Assembly: GCF_003586445.1 (NCBI RefSeq)
Contig: NZ_CP030028.1
Span: forward strand, 758,501-822,500
Direction: 5' to 3'
Length of the DNA stretch: 64,000 nt
Source: Bacillus sp. Y1
GTDB taxonomy: Bacteria; Bacillota; Bacilli; Bacillales; Cytobacillaceae
Shown here piece after piece: positions 26,462-35,771 of the stretch. The position numbers were made by a program, and so were the translations under genes. Within the stretch, counting starts at the first letter, position 1; each line of letters opens with the position of its first letter. The notes below the pieces were generated by a model. The model did not search any database. It worked only from the letters and a program-made list of their open reading frames with translations, and was not told the DNA's origin.

Positions 26462-27030
26462 TCCAATCAAAAATACTTGTAGTTGATGATGAGCCTATTA
26501 CGAGAATTGATATTAAAGAGATTCTTCAAGGCAAAGGGTACGAGGTGGTTGGAGAAGCTAAAAATGGGGAAGAGGCGGTAGAGAAAGCATATTCTTTGGA
26601 ACCAGACCTGATTATAATGGATGTGAAAATGCCGAAAATGGATGGAATCAAGGCCTCATCTATTATTAAAGGATTCTCAAGCTCCTCCATTCTTCTTCTA
26701 ACAGCCTTTAGTCATGATGAGCTTGTAGAACAGGCGAAAGAGGTTGGCATAAATGCCTATATCGTCAAACCAATAACAGAAAAAGACCTTATCCCAGCTG
26801 TTGAAATCGCTCTGTTTCAGCGAGAACAAAGCCTTATCTTATATAACAGAATTGGGAAATTAGAGCAACAAATGAAGGATCGAAAACTGATTGAAAAGGC
26901 GAAAGGTATTTTAATGTCACAATTGGAATGTACTGAGGAGCAGGCTTATCGCCATATGCAAAAAGAGAGTATGGAAAAACATATTCCATTAGCTAAATTA
27001 GCTGAGAGCATGCTAGAGAAAAGTAAATAA
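26458..27030 (+). CDS. eutV: ANTAR-domain response regulator EutV-type
   Basis: The 190-residue protein has a receiver domain (1-120) with acidic pocket VVDDEPITR, phospho-acceptor Asp in LIIMDVKMPKMDG, Thr in LLLTAFS and Lys in YIVKPI. A coiled linker and a C-terminal ANTAR RNA-binding domain (LIEKAKGILMSQLECTEEQAYRHMQKESMEKHIPLAKLAESML) follow. ANTAR proteins bind paired hairpins with A1/G4 hexaloops and prevent termination. A matching hairpin overlapping a terminator lies immediately downstream, before eutA. The gene overlaps eutW by four bases. Confidence 0.92.
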   Translation: MIQSKILVVDDEPITRIDIKEILQGKGYEVVGEAKNGEEAVEKAYSLEPDLIIMDVKMPKMDGIKASSIIKGFSSSSILLLTAFSHDELVEQAKEVGINAYIVKPITEKDLIPAVEIALFQREQSLILYNRIGKLEQQMKDRKLIEKAKGILMSQLECTEEQAYRHMQKESMEKHIPLAKLAESMLEKSK

Positions 27031-27035
27031 ATATC

Positions 27036-27105
27036 CAAAGCAACGGCGCTTTGAATTAATTCAACTATCTTTTAAGAGGTGGGGAATTGATTTAAGGCGT
27101 TTTTT
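27036..27105 (+). promoter_or_regulatory. ANTAR-type antiterminator/terminator leader before eutA
   Basis: CAAAGC (27036-27041) and GCTTTG (27048-27053) enclose the hexaloop AACGGC, with A at position 1 and G at position 4 as ANTAR targets require. The 3' half of this hairpin is also the 5' arm of a 16-bp terminator stem (27047-27062 with 27084-27099, three wobble pairs) followed by TTTTTT (27100-27105). The two structures exclude each other, so EutV binding would allow eutABCH transcription. The second ANTAR hairpin usually found is not clear here. Confidence 0.8.
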
Positions 27106-27126
27106 GTTTTTAGGGAGTGGAGAAAG

Positions 27127-28563
27127 TTGGGAAATTGGATCACAAGTATCGGACTTGATATTGGAACAAGCACCACAAAATTCATTGTAAGTCATCTATC
27201 AATTGCGGAACAAGGTAGTCCTTTTCATTTGCCAACCTCTCAAATTATTGACCGTACCGTTGTGTATGAAAGTTCCATCTACACAACACCCTTAACATCC
27301 AATCAAGATATTGATATGACAAGTTTGGCGATCATTCTTTCAAATGAGTATGAGCAATCTGGCATTCATTTTAAGGATGTCAAAGCTGGTGCAGTCATTA
27401 TTACAGGTGAAACCGCCAGAAAAGAAAATGCGGAAAAAATTATTAACTATTTAGCTGACCGAGCAGGAAATTTTGTCGTTGCCACAGCAGGAGCGGACCT
27501 AGAAGGCATTTTAGCTGGAAAAGGTTCTGGTGCCAAGGATCGTTCAGAAGAAATCGAAGGAATTGTTGCTAATGTCGATATTGGGGGAGGAACGGCCAAT
27601 GTTGCTCTGTTTGAAGCTGGTCGAGCAATTCAAACCTTCACCTTTCATGTAGGTGGAAGGTTAATCCGAATCAATGACCAAGAGGAAGTCGTGTACATTT
27701 CGGAATACTTAAGGCCCTGGCTTGAAGCCAACCTCTTTTCCACTCAGACAGATAGAGGCATTACATTTAATGATCTGAAAGAAATCTGTACACGTATGAA
27801 TCAAAGCATGATTTCCTTTCTTTCCGGTGAGCCAAAATACCATGCAAATTTGTTGCTGCTTGAACCAATGGATCAAACACTTCCGCCTATTAAAGAGGTG
27901 ATTTTTTCCGGTGGGGTTGGACATATGATGGCTGGGAAAGAACCCATTCAGATGAGTGAGGTTACAACGTTTGGTGATATCGGCCCGTTACTTGCTTCCA
28001 CCTTATTAAAGGTAAGTAAGTGGTCGGAATTAAACATATCTGAAGCGAAGGAAACGACAAGAGCAACTGTAATTGGAGCAGGAATGCAAAATACAGAATT
28101 AAGTGGGGCGACGATTTTTGTTCATGAAGACCTGTTACCGATTAAAAATCTTCCGATCGTACGGATCATGGTAGATACGCTAGATTTTGAAACGATAGCT
28201 TTTGCTAATCAGCTAAATGAAGTAATGACACAAGCAAAAAAGCTTTATGAAGTGCAGGATCCACCATTTGCTCTAGGTTTGTTAGGGAGGGAGTATTGCT
28301 CTTACCAAACGATGAAAACTATGACAAATACAATCTATCAACTCTTCCATCGCCATTTTCCAAATGCTACTTGTCTTGTAGTCATTTGTGAAAGTGATAT
28401 AGGAAAGGCGCTCGGTCAATCATTAAAGAAGACGAGTCAAGAGGGGATACAAATTATTTGTATCGATCAGGTGGATTTTTTACACGGAGATTATATTGAC
28501 TTAGGCTTACGAACAGCGGGGGAAGCGATCTCTCTATCAGTGAAAACTCTAGCTTTTGGATAA
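27127..28563 (+). CDS. eutA: Ethanolamine ammonia-lyase reactivating factor EutA
   Basis: The 478-residue protein is an actin/Hsp70-fold ATPase: SIGLDIGTSTTKFIV (phosphate 1), ITGETARKENAEKI, ANVDIGGGTANVALFEAG (phosphate 2) and VIFSGGVGHMM (adenosine). EutA swaps damaged cobalamin out of the ammonia-lyase EutBC using ATP. The start is TTG with GGAGTGGAG upstream, 21 bases past the leader terminator. It lies directly upstream of eutB. The length is normal for EutA. Confidence 0.93.
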   Translation: MGNWITSIGLDIGTSTTKFIVSHLSIAEQGSPFHLPTSQIIDRTVVYESSIYTTPLTSNQDIDMTSLAIILSNEYEQSGIHFKDVKAGAVIITGETARKENAEKIINYLADRAGNFVVATAGADLEGILAGKGSGAKDRSEEIEGIVANVDIGGGTANVALFEAGRAIQTFTFHVGGRLIRINDQEEVVYISEYLRPWLEANLFSTQTDRGITFNDLKEICTRMNQSMISFLSGEPKYHANLLLLEPMDQTLPPIKEVIFSGGVGHMMAGKEPIQMSEVTTFGDIGPLLASTLLKVSKWSELNISEAKETTRATVIGAGMQNTELSGATIFVHEDLLPIKNLPIVRIMVDTLDFETIAFANQLNEVMTQAKKLYEVQDPPFALGLLGREYCSYQTMKTMTNTIYQLFHRHFPNATCLVVICESDIGKALGQSLKKTSQEGIQIICIDQVDFLHGDYIDLGLRTAGEAISLSVKTLAFG

Positions 28564-28579
28564 CGAGGAGGAATCTAGC

Positions 28580-29950
28580 ATGTATAGAAAAACAACCTTA
28601 TATGGGCTCACGTATGAGTTTCATAGCTTAAAAGAAATCATGGCAAAAGCAAATGAGAGCCGATCAGGGGATGATCTAGCAGGGATTAGTGCCGAAAATA
28701 TGAAGGAAAGAATGGCTGCCAAGCTCGTGCTAGCCGATATTCTCCTTTCTGATATTCGGAATACACCTTTATTAGATCCTGACACAGATGATGTCTCAAA
28801 GCTTATTGAAAACAATGTGAATGAAGAAGTATATCAGATGGTTAAGAATTGGACCGTAGCTGATTTACGAGAATATATTTTGAGTGACGAGCAGACGGGC
28901 AAGGATTTGCTCACATTGGGCAGTGGATTAACTAGTGAAATGATTGCTGCAGTAGCAAAAATCATGTCTAATCTAGATTTGGTTCAAGCGGCATCAAAAA
29001 TAAAGATTATTACGCATTGCCAAACAAAAATTGGCCAACAAGGAGTTCTTGCTTCAAGAGCACAGCCGAATCATCCATCCGATCACTTAAAGGGGATGAC
29101 AGCATCCTTATATGAGGCTTTAAGCTTTGGGATTGGTGATGCGGTGATCGGAATTAATCCTGTTATTGATACGACGGAAAATATCTCTGCTTTATTACAT
29201 GAAACAAAGAAAGTGATTGATCAATTTCAGATTCCGACTCAAAACTGTGTTTTATCCCATGTTACAAGTCAAATGCGTGCGATCGAAAAAGGAGCTCCGG
29301 CAGATTTAATTTTTCAAAGTCTGGCAGGTACTCAAGCAGGAAATGAGTCCTTTGGAATATCGCTCTCCATGCTAGAAGAGGCAACAGCAATGATTAATGA
29401 AAAAGGAACAGCAACGGGTCCAAACCGCTGGTATTTTGAAACTGGCCAAGGCTCGGAACTTTCGTCTGGTGCTCACTTTGATATAGACCAGGTGACATTA
29501 GAATCAAGGTGCTACGGTCTAGCAAGAAAGTTCAGCCCTTTTATTGTGAATACAGTCGTTGGTTTCATTGGTCCTGAGTATTTATATGACAGCAAACAGG
29601 TGATACGTGCAGGGTTAGAGGATCATTTTATGGGAAAAATGCACGGTCTTCCAATGGGGGTAGACGTGTGTTATACGAACCATATGAACGCAGACCAGAA
29701 TGATATGGATACGTTGAGTACCTTATTAGGAGCAGCCGGTGTAAATTTTGTCATTGGTGTTCCGATGGCCGATGATTGCATGCTCAATTACCAGTCCTTA
29801 AGCTATCACGATATCGCGACATTACGAAGCATTTTACGCTTAGAACCAGCTCCGGCATTTAAGGGATGGCTTGAGAGGCTTGGATTAATGGAAAATGGAA
29901 AGCTAACTAAGCTAGCGGGAGATCCGACATTCTTCTTACATAAAGTATAA
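28580..29950 (+). CDS. eutB: Ethanolamine ammonia-lyase large subunit
   Basis: The 456-residue TIM-barrel subunit of the adenosylcobalamin-dependent enzyme turns ethanolamine into acetaldehyde and ammonia. Signatures include SGDDLAGISAENMKERMAAK near residue 28, KIKIITHCQTKIGQQGVLASR, NRWYFETGQGSELSSGAH (substrate Glu), KMHGLPMGVDVCYTNHMNAD and FVIGVPMADDCMLNYQSLSYHD. AGGAGG precedes the ATG at 28580. It is followed 17 bases later by eutC. Confidence 0.96.
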   Translation: MYRKTTLYGLTYEFHSLKEIMAKANESRSGDDLAGISAENMKERMAAKLVLADILLSDIRNTPLLDPDTDDVSKLIENNVNEEVYQMVKNWTVADLREYILSDEQTGKDLLTLGSGLTSEMIAAVAKIMSNLDLVQAASKIKIITHCQTKIGQQGVLASRAQPNHPSDHLKGMTASLYEALSFGIGDAVIGINPVIDTTENISALLHETKKVIDQFQIPTQNCVLSHVTSQMRAIEKGAPADLIFQSLAGTQAGNESFGISLSMLEEATAMINEKGTATGPNRWYFETGQGSELSSGAHFDIDQVTLESRCYGLARKFSPFIVNTVVGFIGPEYLYDSKQVIRAGLEDHFMGKMHGLPMGVDVCYTNHMNADQNDMDTLSTLLGAAGVNFVIGVPMADDCMLNYQSLSYHDIATLRSILRLEPAPAFKGWLERLGLMENGKLTKLAGDPTFFLHKV

Positions 29951-29967
29951 AAGAGAGGTGAACAGAA

Positions 29968-30669
29968 ATGGAGAAACATCAGCTTGAAGCTTTAAAGAAA
30001 TTTACTCCTGCTCGAATTGGAGTAGGTCGGACCGGAACAAGGCCTTTAACAAAGGACTTTTTATCGTTTCGGATTGATCATGCAGCGGCTGTTGATGCCG
30101 TGTATGGAGAGGTTTCCTCACAGTTACTACAAGAATTTAATCTCTTTACAGTAGAAACATGCTATGAAACAAAGGAAGAGTATTTAAAAAGGCCTGATAA
30201 AGGCAGGGTTTTATCAGTAGAAGGGGAACAGCTTATTCGCGAAAGGTGTATTCATAATCCTCAAGTGCAGATCGTTATTTCAGATGGTTTAAGTGCTAGT
30301 GCGGTCAATGAGAATGTACTTGATGTGTATCCAGCACTCTTAGATTCTCTTTCTTTCTATCAAATTGATGTGGGAACACCGTTTTTTGTAAAAGGAGGGA
30401 GGGTTGCTTGTATGGATGCCATAGGAGAAATTCTAAAACCGGAAGCCTTTATTTTATTAATAGGAGAAAGACCAGGCCTTGTATGCGCCCATTCACTTAG
30501 CGCATATATGTGCTATCGACCACGAAAAGGAATGAAGGAGTCGGAGAGAATGGTGATATCCAATATTCACCGAAATGGAACACCACCGATTGAAGCGGCC
30601 GCTCATATCGGAACCTTGGTCAATAAAATGCTCGAGCAAAAAGCGAGTGGAGTAAGTCTTGTTGTGTAA
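29968..30669 (+). CDS. eutC: Ethanolamine ammonia-lyase small subunit (short form)
   Basis: The 233-residue small subunit completes the cobalamin-binding site of EutBC. Typical stretches are TPARIGVGRTGTRPLTKDFLSFRIDHAAAVDAVY in parts, QIVISDGLSASAV, MDAIGEILKPEAFILLIGERPGL and SLSAYMCYRPRKGM. Enterobacterial EutC is near 295 residues because of an N-terminal extension that targets the microcompartment. That extension is missing here, fitting an operon with no shell genes. AGAGAGGTGAAC precedes the ATG. Confidence 0.94.
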   Translation: MEKHQLEALKKFTPARIGVGRTGTRPLTKDFLSFRIDHAAAVDAVYGEVSSQLLQEFNLFTVETCYETKEEYLKRPDKGRVLSVEGEQLIRERCIHNPQVQIVISDGLSASAVNENVLDVYPALLDSLSFYQIDVGTPFFVKGGRVACMDAIGEILKPEAFILLIGERPGLVCAHSLSAYMCYRPRKGMKESERMVISNIHRNGTPPIEAAAHIGTLVNKMLEQKASGVSLVV

Positions 30670-30699
30670 CTAAAAACATCCATAAAGGGGGAAAATAGA

Positions 30700-31965
30700 A
30701 TGGTCATGGTTGGTGAAATTGTTATTTATATTATTATGGCATGTGCAGTATTAGGAGCCTTTGCCGCTATTAAAAACAGTGAGCAAGGGTTAGGGCAACA
30801 ATTTATGGAAGGCTTACAGGCAGTTGGGCATATATTTGTCCCAGCAGCTGGTATTATGGCTTCCATTCCATACCTTTCCTGGTTTATTAACAAGGTATGT
30901 GGTCCATTCTTTGCAAAAATAGGAGCGGACCCAGCAATAGCCGCCACTGCGATTCTTGCTACTGATATGGGAGGATATCAATTAGCACAAGAGTTAGCCA
31001 CCTCTTATGAAGGCTGGATTATGGCAATGATCGTTGGATTTATGGCAGGCGCCACCATCGTATTCTCGATTCCGATGGGCTTAGCGATGCTTGATAAACG
31101 TGATCATAAATATATGGCCTTAGGTGTGATGTCTGGGATTTTAACCATTCCAATTGGTGCATTTATATCAAGTGTGTTGGTCGTTTTAACGAATTCTAAA
31201 ATTAGAGATGCTATATCAACAACCACCGATTCAACCTATCAATTCACGATCAGCTATTTAAAAATATTTGCCAATCTATCTCCATTGATTATTTTTGTCG
31301 TTGTTTTAGCGGCTGGTTTATACTTTTTACCAGATGTAATGATTAAAGGATTTATGTGGTTTGGAAGAATCATGGATGCAGGGATTAAACTGGTGTTAGT
31401 GTTCTCGATTGTAGAAATCTTCACAGGTCTGTTTTCGAAGGTGTTTGGTTCTTGGGGCTTCCATCCCATTATGGCTGATGCAGATGACCAGTTTCGCGCA
31501 CTTGAGACGGCTGGTTATATTGGTATTATGTTAGCTGGGGCATTTCCGATGGTTTATTTGTTACAAAAATATGCAGGGAAACAGTTGGAAGCAATGGGGA
31601 GAAAGATTGGGCTAAGTAAAGAAGGAAGTGCGGGATTGGTGGCGACCATTGCGAATATTTTAGCGATGTTCAAGCTAGTTCGTACCATGTCACCAAAGGA
31701 CAAAGTAATCAATATTTCGTTTGCTGTATGTGCAGCGTTTTTACTGGGAGATCATCTTTCTTTCACTGCCAATTTCCAACCAACATTAATTCTTCCAATT
31801 ATTATTGGGAAGCTAAGTGCAGGTGCAATCAGCATTGGATTAGCATATTGGTTATCGGTACCGAAAGCTTTGGAATTAGAAAAGAAAGATCGAGAAGCTG
31901 GAATTATTGGAAAACATGAATATAGAGAAAATGAAGTGGAAATGAAGGAACAAGCCGTTTCCTAA
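30700..31965 (+). CDS. eutH: Ethanolamine transporter EutH
   Basis: The 421-residue membrane protein has about ten helices and the EutH signatures QAVGHIFVPAAGIMASIPYL, ADPAIAATAILATDMGGYQLAQ and LLGDHLSFTANFQP. It admits ethanolamine across the membrane. GGGGGAAAATAGA precedes the ATG; an internal ATG two codons on is also possible. It is the last gene of eutABCH and is followed by a strong terminator. Confidence 0.95.
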   Translation: MVMVGEIVIYIIMACAVLGAFAAIKNSEQGLGQQFMEGLQAVGHIFVPAAGIMASIPYLSWFINKVCGPFFAKIGADPAIAATAILATDMGGYQLAQELATSYEGWIMAMIVGFMAGATIVFSIPMGLAMLDKRDHKYMALGVMSGILTIPIGAFISSVLVVLTNSKIRDAISTTTDSTYQFTISYLKIFANLSPLIIFVVVLAAGLYFLPDVMIKGFMWFGRIMDAGIKLVLVFSIVEIFTGLFSKVFGSWGFHPIMADADDQFRALETAGYIGIMLAGAFPMVYLLQKYAGKQLEAMGRKIGLSKEGSAGLVATIANILAMFKLVRTMSPKDKVINISFAVCAAFLLGDHLSFTANFQPTLILPIIIGKLSAGAISIGLAYWLSVPKALELEKKDREAGIIGKHEYRENEVEMKEQAVS

Positions 31966-31967
31966 CT

Positions 31968-32000
31968 AGTAGGTTGGTGGTATTCACCAACCTACTTTTT
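31968..32000. terminator. Terminator of the eut operon
   Basis: AGTAGGTTGGTG (31968-31979) pairs perfectly with 31985-31996 around a 5-base loop, then a T run. The amidase gene converges on it. Confidence 0.93.
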
Positions 32001-32004
32001 CTAT

Positions 32005-32709
32005 TTATTGCAGCTCGGTCATTTTTCGTGACACTAATGGATAAAAATACGTTTTAGCAGCAGTGGTCGTATTTCCTCCGAAAAAATTCGTTCCTGGACA
32101 AGGTTTCACTTCATAGCTTTTTGCATTGTCTAGCACCCTTTGCCCTGTTTTATAATTCCACCAATGATGATAGGTGATGGTATCGACTGAAGGGGCGAGG
32201 TTAAATTTTAGGCAAAGCAAGGCTGTAATGTACACAATTGTTTCCTTTTGTTCAGCAGTCATCACATCTTGCCCTTTATCAAAATTGCCTACATTTTCGA
32301 TGGCGATGCCTACAGAATTGGCTTTTGCCCCAATCGAACCTTCTGGAGCCATATCAAATGGGCGGGATACAGCTATTTTTCCATCAGGGAAGGTTGTGAT
32401 ATTTTGTGCGATCGTCTTCCAGTGCATTTGGTTTTTATGATAATTTTCCATGCCTTGAAGCAAACGGAAATGATTGGAACCATTGAATCGTTTATAAGCT
32501 GGAGCCCATGTATGATGCTGTTGAATGAGGCTGATTTTCCGATGAAATTGACTATTTAATAACCAATCCTTGAATTGTTCCCTCGTCATTAAAATATGTT
32601 GCCCCTGCTTTTGCGGGGGAGTACTTACTTCCTGGACACTTTCCGTTGCTAGAGCCGTGTGAGTGGTGAAAAGCAAACAAAAAAGCAAACCAAATAGAAC
32701 TCTTCTCAT
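32005..32709 (-). CDS. Secreted N-acetylmuramoyl-L-alanine amidase (Amidase_2)
   Basis: The 234-residue protein has a signal peptide (MRRVLFGLLFCLLFTTHTALA) and an Amidase_2/peptidoglycan-recognition domain. The zinc ligands appear in LIQQHHTWAP (His), TITYHHWW (His) and VKPCPGTNFFGG (Cys), and SVGIAIENVGNFD is the central strand. It should cut the bond between muramic acid and L-Ala in peptidoglycan. No separate wall-binding repeats are seen. It is a single gene converging on eutH. Confidence 0.85.
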   Translation of the reverse strand: MRRVLFGLLFCLLFTTHTALATESVQEVSTPPQKQGQHILMTREQFKDWLLNSQFHRKISLIQQHHTWAPAYKRFNGSNHFRLLQGMENYHKNQMHWKTIAQNITTFPDGKIAVSRPFDMAPEGSIGAKANSVGIAIENVGNFDKGQDVMTAEQKETIVYITALLCLKFNLAPSVDTITYHHWWNYKTGQRVLDNAKSYEVKPCPGTNFFGGNTTTAAKTYFYPLVSRKMTELQ

Positions 32710-32914
32710 CTGTTTTTCCTTTCTGTTTCTATATTGTCTTTTTCATTAATAGTTTGTTGAGGTTCAGTCCAAATATTCTTATTGCTTTTCTCTAAAACAA
32801 GGGGAAAGGTATAATAAAAGGGAGTTGTTGGACATTAAAAAAGTACATTTATGCTTTGAAATCAATTACGGGCCATAAAATAATATAAAAAAGCTGAAAG
32901 AAGTGAAATATAAG
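32710..32914 (+). promoter_or_regulatory. Intergenic region with weak promoter before selO
   Basis: A TATAAT at about 32811 is the only clear promoter element; a matching -35 is poor. A tiny frame starting TTG at about 32829 (MDIKKVHLCFEINYGP) precedes the selO start but has no support beyond a GGGAG. Confidence 0.3.
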
Positions 32915-34378
32915 ATGACTAAAACAAATGAATCAGGTTGGAACTTCGATAACAGCTATACCAAACTGCCAGAGTTCTTTTATTCAAATACAAATCCAAC
33001 ACCAGTACGGTCACCTGAAATTGTGAAGTTTAATGAATCTTTGGCAACATCACTGGGCTTACACGCAAAAGCTTTGCAAACGGAAAATGCTGCAGCAATT
33101 TTCGCTGGAAATGACATTCCCGCAGGAGCCTCACCGATAGCTCAAGGGTATGCGGGACATCAATTTGGACATTTTACTATGCTAGGAGATGGTAGGGCTA
33201 TTTTGCTCGGTGAACATATCACCCCTACTGGTGAGCGATATGATATTCAGCTTAAGGGTCCAGGTAGGACACCTTACTCGCGCGGGGGAGATGGTCGTGC
33301 TTCACTTGGGCCAATGCTCCGGGAGTATATTATTAGTGAGGCGATGTATGCCCTCGGGATACCTACAACCCGTAGCCTAACAGTGGTATCTACAGGACAA
33401 CCGGTTATTCGGGAAACCAACTTACCTGGTGCAATTTTGACCCGTGTGGCTTCTAGTCATATTCGCGTGGGTACATTTCAATATGCCGCGAAATGGGGAT
33501 CAGTTGAAGATACTCGAGCACTGGCTGATTATACAATTGCCCGTCATTATCCTGAAATTGCTGATCATGAAGAGAAATATCGTTCTTTTTTAAAAGCGGT
33601 CATTAACCAGCAAGCAAAATTGATTTCTCAGTGGCAGCTTGTAGGATTTATTCATGGTGTGATGAATACAGACAACATGACAATTAGTGGGGAAACGATC
33701 GACTATGGTCCTTGCGCATTTATGGACACATATGATCCAGAGACCGTATTCAGCTCCATAGATGCGCGGGGGCGGTATGCTTATGGAAACCAACCAGGAA
33801 TCGGAGGTTGGAATTTAGCCAGATTTGCTGAAACACTATTGGATTTGCTTCATGACAACGATGAAGAAGCTGTAAAAATCGCTCAAGAGGCCATATCTGA
33901 ATATCCAGAGCTGTCTCGCCAATATTGGCTCGAAGGAATGAGATCAAAACTAGGGCTATTTAATGCAGAAGAGCAGGATGAAACGTTGATAAATGATCTT
34001 CTAAACGTGATGAATCAATACAAAGCCGACTATACAAACACCTTTCGAGCGTTAACCCGTGAGGCACATGAGGAGTCGGTTCTTCAAGGAACATCAGAAT
34101 TCAACGCCTGGTATAAGCGATGGAAGGAAAGACTTAGTAGGCAGGAACAATCAAAAGAAGCTGCACTTGAATTAATGAGAAAAAGTAATCCTTCCATTAT
34201 CCCAAGAAATCATCGAGTGGAAGAAGCCTTGGATGCTGCTCAGCAGGGTGATTATAGTGTTATGGATAAGTTACTAGAAGCTTTAGCAAATCCCTACGAT
34301 TATACCAATGTGGAGGAAGTGTACTGTAAACTCCCAGACTCAACTGGCCTTCCTTATCGAACATACTGTGGAACATGA
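32915..34378 (+). CDS. selO: SelO/YdiU protein AMPylase
   Basis: The 487-residue protein belongs to the SelO (YdiU, UPF0061) pseudokinase-fold family that transfers AMP to protein Ser, Thr or Tyr. Family motifs seen are [25 protein letters not shown] in parts, [29 protein letters not shown] in parts, [28 protein letters not shown] in parts, and the end LPYRTYCGT with the conserved C-terminal Cys region. ATG 32915 is chosen over a GTG at 32903. Length fits the bacterial family. It is a single gene with its own terminator. Confidence 0.93.
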   Translation: MTKTNESGWNFDNSYTKLPEFFYSNTNPTPVRSPEIVKFNESLATSLGLHAKALQTENAAAIFAGNDIPAGASPIAQGYAGHQFGHFTMLGDGRAILLGEHITPTGERYDIQLKGPGRTPYSRGGDGRASLGPMLREYIISEAMYALGIPTTRSLTVVSTGQPVIRETNLPGAILTRVASSHIRVGTFQYAAKWGSVEDTRALADYTIARHYPEIADHEEKYRSFLKAVINQQAKLISQWQLVGFIHGVMNTDNMTISGETIDYGPCAFMDTYDPETVFSSIDARGRYAYGNQPGIGGWNLARFAETLLDLLHDNDEEAVKIAQEAISEYPELSRQYWLEGMRSKLGLFNAEEQDETLINDLLNVMNQYKADYTNTFRALTREAHEESVLQGTSEFNAWYKRWKERLSRQEQSKEAALELMRKSNPSIIPRNHRVEEALDAAQQGDYSVMDKLLEALANPYDYTNVEEVYCKLPDSTGLPYRTYCGT

Positions 34379-34384
34379 CGGAGA

Positions 34385-34420
34385 GCAATGCTACCTCTAT
34401 TGGTGGCATTGTTTTATTTT
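34385..34420 (+). terminator. Intrinsic terminator after selO
   Basis: GCAATGCTACC (34385-34395) pairs with GGTGGCATTGT (34402-34412) with one G-U, then TTTATTTTT. Confidence 0.85.
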
Positions 34421-34551
34421 TGGGAAAATTATAAATACACGTATGACACTAGAAAAGCAAAACTTAATTAGATAAAATGGAAAAGTTATTGTTTAAAAGA
34501 AGGCATAATTGTAGAAAGTAACTTTGTACATGCATCTAAGGAGAGAACAGT

Positions 34552-35733
34552 ATGAGTATCATTATTGGCATTTTAGGCATTATCCTTACACTCGGATTGG
34601 CCTACCTTTTATCAAATGATAAGAAGGGGGTTAACTTTAGAGCGATTGTAATTATGTTTGCCCTTCAGCTTACCATCACCATTGTCATGTTTAAGACGGT
34701 TGTCGGCTTAAAGGTTGTGGAAGTGGTATCAAATTTCGTCACACAAGTATTAACTTATGGATATGAAGGGATTAATTTTGTCACAGGTGGATTAGTTCCT
34801 GCAGATACATCTGTATTTTTTATTAATGTTTTGATGTTGATTATCTTTACATCGACCCTATTATCGATTCTAACGCATATCAAGATTTTGCCATTAGCGA
34901 TCAAATACATAGGTGGGGCTATTTCAAAAGTTACCGGCTTATCAAAGGTAGTGACGTTTAACTCCGTCAACTCTATTTTCTTTGGTCAAAGTGAATCATT
35001 ATTGGCGATTAAAGCACATTTAGATAAAATGAACGATAATAAATTGTTCATCGTATCTACAAGTGCCATGGCAAGTGTAAGTGCAAGTATTATGGGTGCT
35101 TATATGAGCATGATCCCTGCACAATATGTGTTAGTAGCGATGATTTTAAATGCTTTTTCGGCTCTAATAATTGCGACTATTGTAGCTCCTATACCGTCAG
35201 GAGAAGATGAAGAAATTAACTTAAAAGAAGTTTCCCAATCAAAATCCATTTTTGAAGCGATCAGTGTCGGTGCGATCGATGGGGGAAGAGTAGCGTTAAT
35301 TGTTGCGGCGATGTTAGTGGCTTATGTTGGTTTAATGGCTTTAATTAATGCAGCATTCGCAGGGTTAATCGGCATTTCTTTAACTGAAATCTTAGGTTAT
35401 GTGTTTGCACCGGTTGCCTTCATGATGGGAATTCCAGCTAGTGAAATCTTGACGGCAGGTTCTATCATGGGGATTAAACTTGCTACAAATGAGTTCGTTG
35501 CCATGCTTGAATTCCAACCATTGATTCCGGACTTGGGTGACCGTACTGTGGGAATTGTTTCAACCTTCCTAGTCTCGTTTGCTAACTTTAGTTCCATTGG
35601 AATTATATCTGGTTCCATTCAAGCCATTAACGGTGAAAAAGCTGGGGTTGTAGCTAAGTTTGGACTAAAAATGTTACTCGCGGCTACATTAGCATCGATA
35701 TTAACAGCAACCACGGTTGGATTGTTTATTTAA
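34552..35733 (+). CDS. Concentrative nucleoside transporter (NupC family)
   Basis: The 393-residue polytopic protein has the CNT/NupC signatures: GKVTG-like AISKVTGLSKVVTFNSVNSIFFGQSESLLA in parts, MASVSASIMGAYMSMIP, and the C-terminal GIKLATNEFVAMLEFQPL followed by SFANFSSIGIISGSIQA. These form the nucleoside and cation sites, so it probably takes up pyrimidine or purine nucleosides with H+ or Na+. AAGGAGAGAACAGT precedes the ATG. It stands alone. Which of the several Bacillus paralogues (NupC, NupG-like, YutK) it matches cannot be decided. Confidence 0.9.
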   Translation: MSIIIGILGIILTLGLAYLLSNDKKGVNFRAIVIMFALQLTITIVMFKTVVGLKVVEVVSNFVTQVLTYGYEGINFVTGGLVPADTSVFFINVLMLIIFTSTLLSILTHIKILPLAIKYIGGAISKVTGLSKVVTFNSVNSIFFGQSESLLAIKAHLDKMNDNKLFIVSTSAMASVSASIMGAYMSMIPAQYVLVAMILNAFSALIIATIVAPIPSGEDEEINLKEVSQSKSIFEAISVGAIDGGRVALIVAAMLVAYVGLMALINAAFAGLIGISLTEILGYVFAPVAFMMGIPASEILTAGSIMGIKLATNEFVAMLEFQPLIPDLGDRTVGIVSTFLVSFANFSSIGIISGSIQAINGEKAGVVAKFGLKMLLAATLASILTATTVGLFI

Positions 35734-35738
35734 ATATT

Positions 35739-35771
35739 AAAAGCCCATTGTAAATGACAATGGGCTTTTAT
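35739..35771. terminator. Terminator between converging genes
   Basis: AAAAGCCCATTGT (35739-35751) pairs perfectly with 35757-35769, with A and T runs on both sides. Confidence 0.92.

Noticed and set aside
32820..32880. Leader peptide MDIKKVHLCFEINYGP before selO
   Set aside because: TTG start with too short a spacing from GGGAG and no attenuator structure nearby.
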